Source of the DNA: G963662675 sp963662675
GTDB lineage: Bacteria; Bacteroidota; Bacteroidia; Bacteroidales; Prolixibacteraceae
Direction: 5' to 3'
Length of the DNA stretch: 64,000 bases
NCBI GenBank assembly: GCA_963662675.2
Contig: CAXXHP010000004.1
Location: 1,116,001 to 1,180,000, forward strand
Shown: positions 60,658 through 64,000 of the stretch, in pieces
How the letters are laid out: the number at the start of each line of letters is the position of its first letter
Position numbering within the stretch: the first letter of the stretch is position 1
Notes under the pieces: generated by a model
The model's input: the letters and a program-made list of their open reading frames with translations, nothing else
Database searches by the model: none
What the model was told of the DNA's origin: nothing
Made by a program: the position numbers and the translations under genes

Positions 60658-60786
60658 ATGGGAAAAACAGCATGTAAAAAAGAGGATTATAAAGATTCGG
60701 AAAATCCAAAATACGTTTGTAAAAGATGTGGGGCAAAAACCAAGAAAGAAGATAAAGTGTGTAAACCTAAGAAAATCAAGAAATAA
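60658..60786 (+). CDS. Very small Cys-containing basic protein
   Basis: This 42-residue ORF runs MGKTACKKEDYKDSENPKY, then VCKRCGAK, and ends KVCKPKKIKK. Its Cys lie at 6, 21, 24 and 35, in a spacing that could hold one zinc ion. It is highly Lys-rich (pI very basic). It lies 7 bp after the kinase-RapZ gene and 14 bp before the SMP-30 gene. Sequences of this kind (CKKDDY ... CxKCGA ... CKPKK) are, from memory, widespread but unnamed in Bacteroidota. Function unknown; nucleic acid binding is plausible. Confidence 0.72.
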   Translation: MGKTACKKEDYKDSENPKYVCKRCGAKTKKEDKVCKPKKIKK

Positions 60787-60800
60787 AGCCATCAAATCAT

Positions 60801-61691
60801 ATGAAAAACGCGATCAACTTTATACTGCTAAGTTTTTTCTTTAGCCTTACGCTCAATGCACAAGATGTCAATTCTATTATTCAGCAAGGGGCAAAAATCG
60901 AAAATATTGCTTCCGGCTATTCTTTTACTGAAGGGCCTGCGGTAAATAAAAATGGTCAGATTTATTTTACAGACCAACCTAATAACAAAATTTTTATTTG
61001 GGATGAAAATCAAGGCATCAGCGAATTTGTCTTAGACGGAGAAAGATCCAATGGGCTTTACTTTGATGCAGAGGGGCAATTGCTTGCCTGTGCAGACTAC
61101 CGTAATAAACTGATTAAAATAAGTATGGACGGTAATAAAACGGTTCTACTCGACAACTACGATAACAAACACCTGAATGGGCCAAACGACCTTTGGGTTC
61201 ATCCAAACGGTAATATATATTTCACTGATAGTTATTACGAACGTCCTTGGTGGCCCGAGGGTCAAATACAAGCACAGGATTGTCGAGGAGTATATTGCTT
61301 AAAATCAACAGGTGAAATAATTCGTGTAATTGACGATTATAAAATGCCAAATGGAATCATTGGAACACCTGATGGCAAAACCCTGTATGTGGCAGATATA
61401 AATGATCAAAAAACATGGAAGTATAAAATCAATAACGATGGAACACTTTCAGAAAAGACATTTTTTGCCCCTGAAGGCTCAGACGGCATGACCATCGATA
61501 ATGTAGGAAACATATACCTAACAAATAGTGCTGTTTCCATTTTTGCACCCGATGGACAAAAATTAGGACAACTTGAAATCCCTGAAATCCCAGCAAATAT
61601 TTGCTTTGGCGGAAAAGATAGAAATATCTTGTTTATTACTGCACGTACTTCCATCTATACGATTAAGACAAAAGTTATCGGAGTTAATTAA
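60801..61691 (+). CDS. SMP-30/gluconolactonase family protein
   Basis: This 296-residue exported protein has a signal peptide (MKNAINFILLSFFFSLTLNAQ) and a six-bladed beta-propeller of the SMP-30/LRE type. The metal-site residues are in FTEGPAVNKNGQIYFTD (Glu), HLNGPNDLWVHPNGNIYFTDS (Asn and Asp), and the fourth-blade Asp in LYVADINDQKTWKY. The likely reaction is lactone hydrolysis, but the substrate is unknown; periplasmic sugar-lactone or polysaccharide-derived lactones are candidates. It follows the miniprotein gene by 14 bp and could be the last gene of a kinase-RapZ, miniprotein, SMP-30 run. Confidence 0.85.
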   Translation: MKNAINFILLSFFFSLTLNAQDVNSIIQQGAKIENIASGYSFTEGPAVNKNGQIYFTDQPNNKIFIWDENQGISEFVLDGERSNGLYFDAEGQLLACADYRNKLIKISMDGNKTVLLDNYDNKHLNGPNDLWVHPNGNIYFTDSYYERPWWPEGQIQAQDCRGVYCLKSTGEIIRVIDDYKMPNGIIGTPDGKTLYVADINDQKTWKYKINNDGTLSEKTFFAPEGSDGMTIDNVGNIYLTNSAVSIFAPDGQKLGQLEIPEIPANICFGGKDRNILFITARTSIYTIKTKVIGVN

Positions 61692-61890
61692 CCATTTAGT
61701 CTTCAAATCTAATATTTATAAAAACTAATGGGATCTGAAATTATACTCGAAAAACTTGTTTCGGGTAAGATATTTCGATCAGTAAAAACAAGCTAACGAT
61801 AAATCAAAACCACCCTTCAATAACTCTCACTATCAGGCATATTGACAAATAAGACAAAAAAGTATTAAATTGCTGTTTCAATAGTAAAAT

Positions 61891-62436
61891 ATGGAGTCAG
61901 CAGAAAATTTTGTTAGATATTTCAATAAGTCCTTTATTCGAATTTTAAACGAAAAAAGGAGTCCAGAAAAGAGAAATAATTATTTCTTATCTGAATTTGT
62001 TGAGTTAATACCTAAAATTACTCAAGAGATGCAAATGCATCTCGATCAACGTCAACTTTCATCATTCTATCTCAAACTAAACAGCCTGAAATACCTTATT
62101 GAATACTCGGACGACTTAAATAAATATTGGTTTTTATTACGTGCATATTCCGGAGGACTAAAGCGATTAACTGACGTCCAGACTTTAGAAAATGCCCAAA
62201 ATGTTTATTTGTATTACCGTCAAAGGTATGGCGATAGACGAATACTTAAAGATGAAAATTGGTTTGAAGAAAAAAGATGGCATTTCTTAGATCAATTGAT
62301 TCGTGTTGAAAATGACGATTCTCTTAGATTATTTATTGACTCATCAATTAGGACTCTAAACGAATACTTCTTTATTTATAAAACTGAATTACTCAACTTT
62401 CGTAATGATGTAGACAAGTTGATACATCATATCTGA
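61891..62436 (+). CDS. Hypothetical helical protein
   Basis: This is a 181-residue, predicted soluble, all-helical protein with many aromatic residues (for example FVRYFNKSFIRILNEKR, SSFYLKLNSLKYLIEY, YKTELLNFRNDVDKLIHHI). It has no signal peptide, no membrane helix and no motif I recognise. It is preceded by a 199-bp spacer with no clear promoter and followed, after 41 bp, by the GH140-like gene on the same strand. I assign no function. Confidence 0.6.
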   Translation: MESAENFVRYFNKSFIRILNEKRSPEKRNNYFLSEFVELIPKITQEMQMHLDQRQLSSFYLKLNSLKYLIEYSDDLNKYWFLLRAYSGGLKRLTDVQTLENAQNVYLYYRQRYGDRRILKDENWFEEKRWHFLDQLIRVENDDSLRLFIDSSIRTLNEYFFIYKTELLNFRNDVDKLIHHI

Positions 62437-62477
62437 TTTTACAATACGAATGGTCGAAAAATTCAGAAATCAAATAA

Positions 62478-63878
62478 ATGAAATATGCACTTGCCATTAT
62501 AACACTTATCTTGAGCTTTACCATTGGACAATCTCAACCACTTGATGTTTCCAAAGATAAACACTACTTAATCGACAAATCGGGTACTCATTTTTTTTGG
62601 TTAGCCGATACCGCATGGGAGCTTTTCCAGAAACTCAGCCTTGAAGAATCTGAGAAATATTTATCGACCCGACAAGAACAAGGTTTCAACGTAATACAGG
62701 CAGCTATACTCTACGAAAATGATATTGATTACCCAATAAACCGAGATCTAATCAGCGATCATATTTTGAGCGAATTAAATTCAGATACCAATAATATTAT
62801 TCAATCTGATTTTAATTATTGGAATCATGTTGAAAAGATCATCAGGCAAGCAATAGCAAAAAAAATGAAAATTGCGGTATTACCATGCTGGGATGAATAT
62901 GTTGCTACAGATCTAACACAAGAACATTTTTTAAACAATCCTCAAGCTGCTTATGACTACGGCTTTCTTGTTGGATCACGACTCAAAAAGTACAAAGATC
63001 ATATTATTTGGATGATTGGTGGCGACAGGCTTCCAGAGGAACATAATTCAACAATACCCATATGGCAAGCGCTTGCTGAAGGAATTACTGATGCAATTAG
63101 CGATAAACCATTATTTGACAACTCTGCAGATTATCAAAAAACATTTATGACCTTCCACCTCAACAATACAGTTGATGAATGGGCACGAAATGAAGAATGG
63201 ATAGATATGGTAATCTGGGGCTCATACCAAAATAAAAGAAATGACGGTAGTGCCTATCAACTTGCAATGGTAAACTATGAGCAAAAGCTTACCAAACCAA
63301 CCTTAAATAGCGAGGCATGCTTTGAGCTTATGCCAATAGGCTATGATTGGGAAAGCTATGAACAAGGTTATTTTGATGAAATTGATGTCAGAAAAGCAGC
63401 ATACTGGTCAATTTTCTCTGGGGCTTGCGGTCACACGTATGGATGTCACCCCATTTGGCAAATGTACAATGCCAATGATGCCGTTTCTCCAATGACCAAA
63501 GCAAATTTAAAGATATGGAGTGATGCTCTTTACGAACCGGGAGCTCAACAAATGGGAATCCTCAAATCTTTATTTTCCAGATTTTACCCAGAAATATTTT
63601 CGCCCATAAATATCATCAATCAAGTTTCTAACGATCCTAAAACACATCAATGTGCGCTATCTTCCAATAAAACATGCTTGGTGTACACACCATATGGGTT
63701 GATGGTTCAAATACTAATGGACAAAATACCTTTTGAAGCCACTAAGGCATATTGGTTCAATCCACGAAACGGCAATAAAATTAAGGAAAAGTCATTTAAC
63801 AACAGGCTTTTGGTCTTGCTGTTAACCCCGCCGGGCTCATTAGACAGAGATAATGATTGGGTATTAATAATTGAGTGA
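62478..63878 (+). CDS. GH140-like glycoside hydrolase (DUF4038 domain)
   Basis: This 466-residue exported enzyme has a signal peptide (MKYALAIITLILSFTIGQS) and a DUF4038 (beta/alpha)8 barrel beginning GTHFFWLADTAWELFQKL. It contains the candidate acid/base Asp183 in MIGGDRLPE and the candidate nucleophile Glu279 in PTLNSEACFEL. A C-terminal beta domain (about 385-466, PGAQQMG... to GSLDRDNDWVL) is the putative collagen-binding-like module. Characterised GH140 members are endo-apiosidases acting on pectic rhamnogalacturonan II. No SusCD pair lies in the window, so the substrate is unconfirmed. Confidence 0.87.
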   Translation: MKYALAIITLILSFTIGQSQPLDVSKDKHYLIDKSGTHFFWLADTAWELFQKLSLEESEKYLSTRQEQGFNVIQAAILYENDIDYPINRDLISDHILSELNSDTNNIIQSDFNYWNHVEKIIRQAIAKKMKIAVLPCWDEYVATDLTQEHFLNNPQAAYDYGFLVGSRLKKYKDHIIWMIGGDRLPEEHNSTIPIWQALAEGITDAISDKPLFDNSADYQKTFMTFHLNNTVDEWARNEEWIDMVIWGSYQNKRNDGSAYQLAMVNYEQKLTKPTLNSEACFELMPIGYDWESYEQGYFDEIDVRKAAYWSIFSGACGHTYGCHPIWQMYNANDAVSPMTKANLKIWSDALYEPGAQQMGILKSLFSRFYPEIFSPINIINQVSNDPKTHQCALSSNKTCLVYTPYGLMVQILMDKIPFEATKAYWFNPRNGNKIKEKSFNNRLLVLLLTPPGSLDRDNDWVLIIE

Positions 63879-63891
63879 TTCAAGCAAAAAG

Positions 63892-64000
63892 CTATTCCAC
63901 CTGACCAATTAAATCAAATTCAGTGGAATCGTTAATTTTTACGTTATAAAAATTGCCAATTTTAATTTTGTCATCTTTCTTAATCAGCACTTCGCCATCC
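63892..64000 (-). CDS. rimO: Ribosomal protein S12 methylthiotransferase RimO, C-terminal end (cut by window edge)
   Basis: The last 35 codons of a minus-strand gene that continues past the window. The visible tail (GEVLIKKDDKIKIGNFYNV ... FDLIGQVE, stop TAG at 63892-63894) is a TRAM-domain end of the RimO/MiaB family. The sequence EVLI...KIGNFYNVKI...FDL matches RimO more than MiaB or MtaB as I recall them. RimO would methylthiolate Asp89 of ribosomal protein S12. The radical-SAM core is outside the window, so the identification rests only on this tail. Confidence 0.7.
   Translation of the reverse strand, partial: DGEVLIKKDDKIKIGNFYNVKINDSTEFDLIGQVE

Noticed and set aside
1..64000. tRNA, rRNA, CRISPR, prophage or transposase genes anywhere in the window
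   Set aside because: No cloverleaf-like sequences, rRNA segments, regular repeat-spacer arrays, integrases or transposases were recognised on either strand.

Overview
The window is a chromosomal segment of a Bacteroidota bacterium, most likely class Bacteroidia (Marinilabiliales or Bacteroidales relatives). The DNA is AT-rich. Where promoters can be read they follow the Bacteroidota form, a -33 TTTG or TTG about 19-21 bp before a -7 TAnnTTTG. Many genes lack a visible Shine-Dalgarno sequence. The gene set is typical of the phylum: serine palmitoyltransferase, a BamD lipoprotein, the PUR-alpha-like DUF3276 protein, DUF4835, DciA/DUF721 beside recF, OmpA with calcium-binding repeats, a two-zinc-motif SecA tail, and a GH140-like enzyme. 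A pyruvate:ferredoxin oxidoreductase points to anaerobic or fermentative capacity. I see no insertion sequence, prophage, CRISPR array, tRNA or rRNA.

Layout. 1-4600: recN (cut by the window edge), DUF4835, coaBC, rpoZ and bamD, all on the minus strand. 4700-13400: serine palmitoyltransferase (plus), then DUF3276, an M48 lipoprotein, ffh-folD, argS and an OmpA-TSP3 protein. 13600-19200: an exonuclease, CPBP-DUF456, recF-dciA, a TPR protein, ribH and a sugar-1-phosphate nucleotidyltransferase. 19300-24500: two Spy-like secreted proteins, an M16 peptidase broken by a frameshift, and a HAD phosphatase. 24850-28000: dapB-lepB and lapA-wbqC. 28400-33600: a three-gene signalling island (PocR-PAS histidine kinase, Rcp1-like receiver, double-receiver PAS kinase). 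33700-38500: nifJ and a frameshifted DUF4143 ATPase. 38760-45790: a sulfite reduction and siroheme operon with its own leader. 45900-50500: chorismate mutase with a DRE-TIM lyase, then a VWA membrane protein with a lipoprotein. 50550-58300: lgt, secA, small secreted proteins, an aminotransferase and a porin. 58400-64000: YdcF, a kinase-RapZ fusion, a zinc-ribbon miniprotein, an SMP-30 protein, a GH140-like enzyme and the 3' end of rimO.

The most interesting element is the leader of the sulfur operon (45558-45787, minus strand). It has a perfect TTTG-N19-TACATTTG promoter and a 31-codon ORF carrying the run Met-Met-Met-Cys-Met-Cys. The 3' end of that ORF can pair with the 5' arm of a following 50-bp palindromic terminator. 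This is the layout of ribosome-mediated transcription attenuation sensing cysteine and/or methionine supply. The operon behind it encodes sulfite reductase (CysJI) and the enzymes that make its siroheme cofactor (HemD, CobA, a Met8-like dehydrogenase), so the sensed amino acids are the pathway products.

Two genes (M16 peptidase and DUF4143 ATPase) each lack one base in a short homopolymer. This suggests either recent inactivation or base-calling errors in the assembly.
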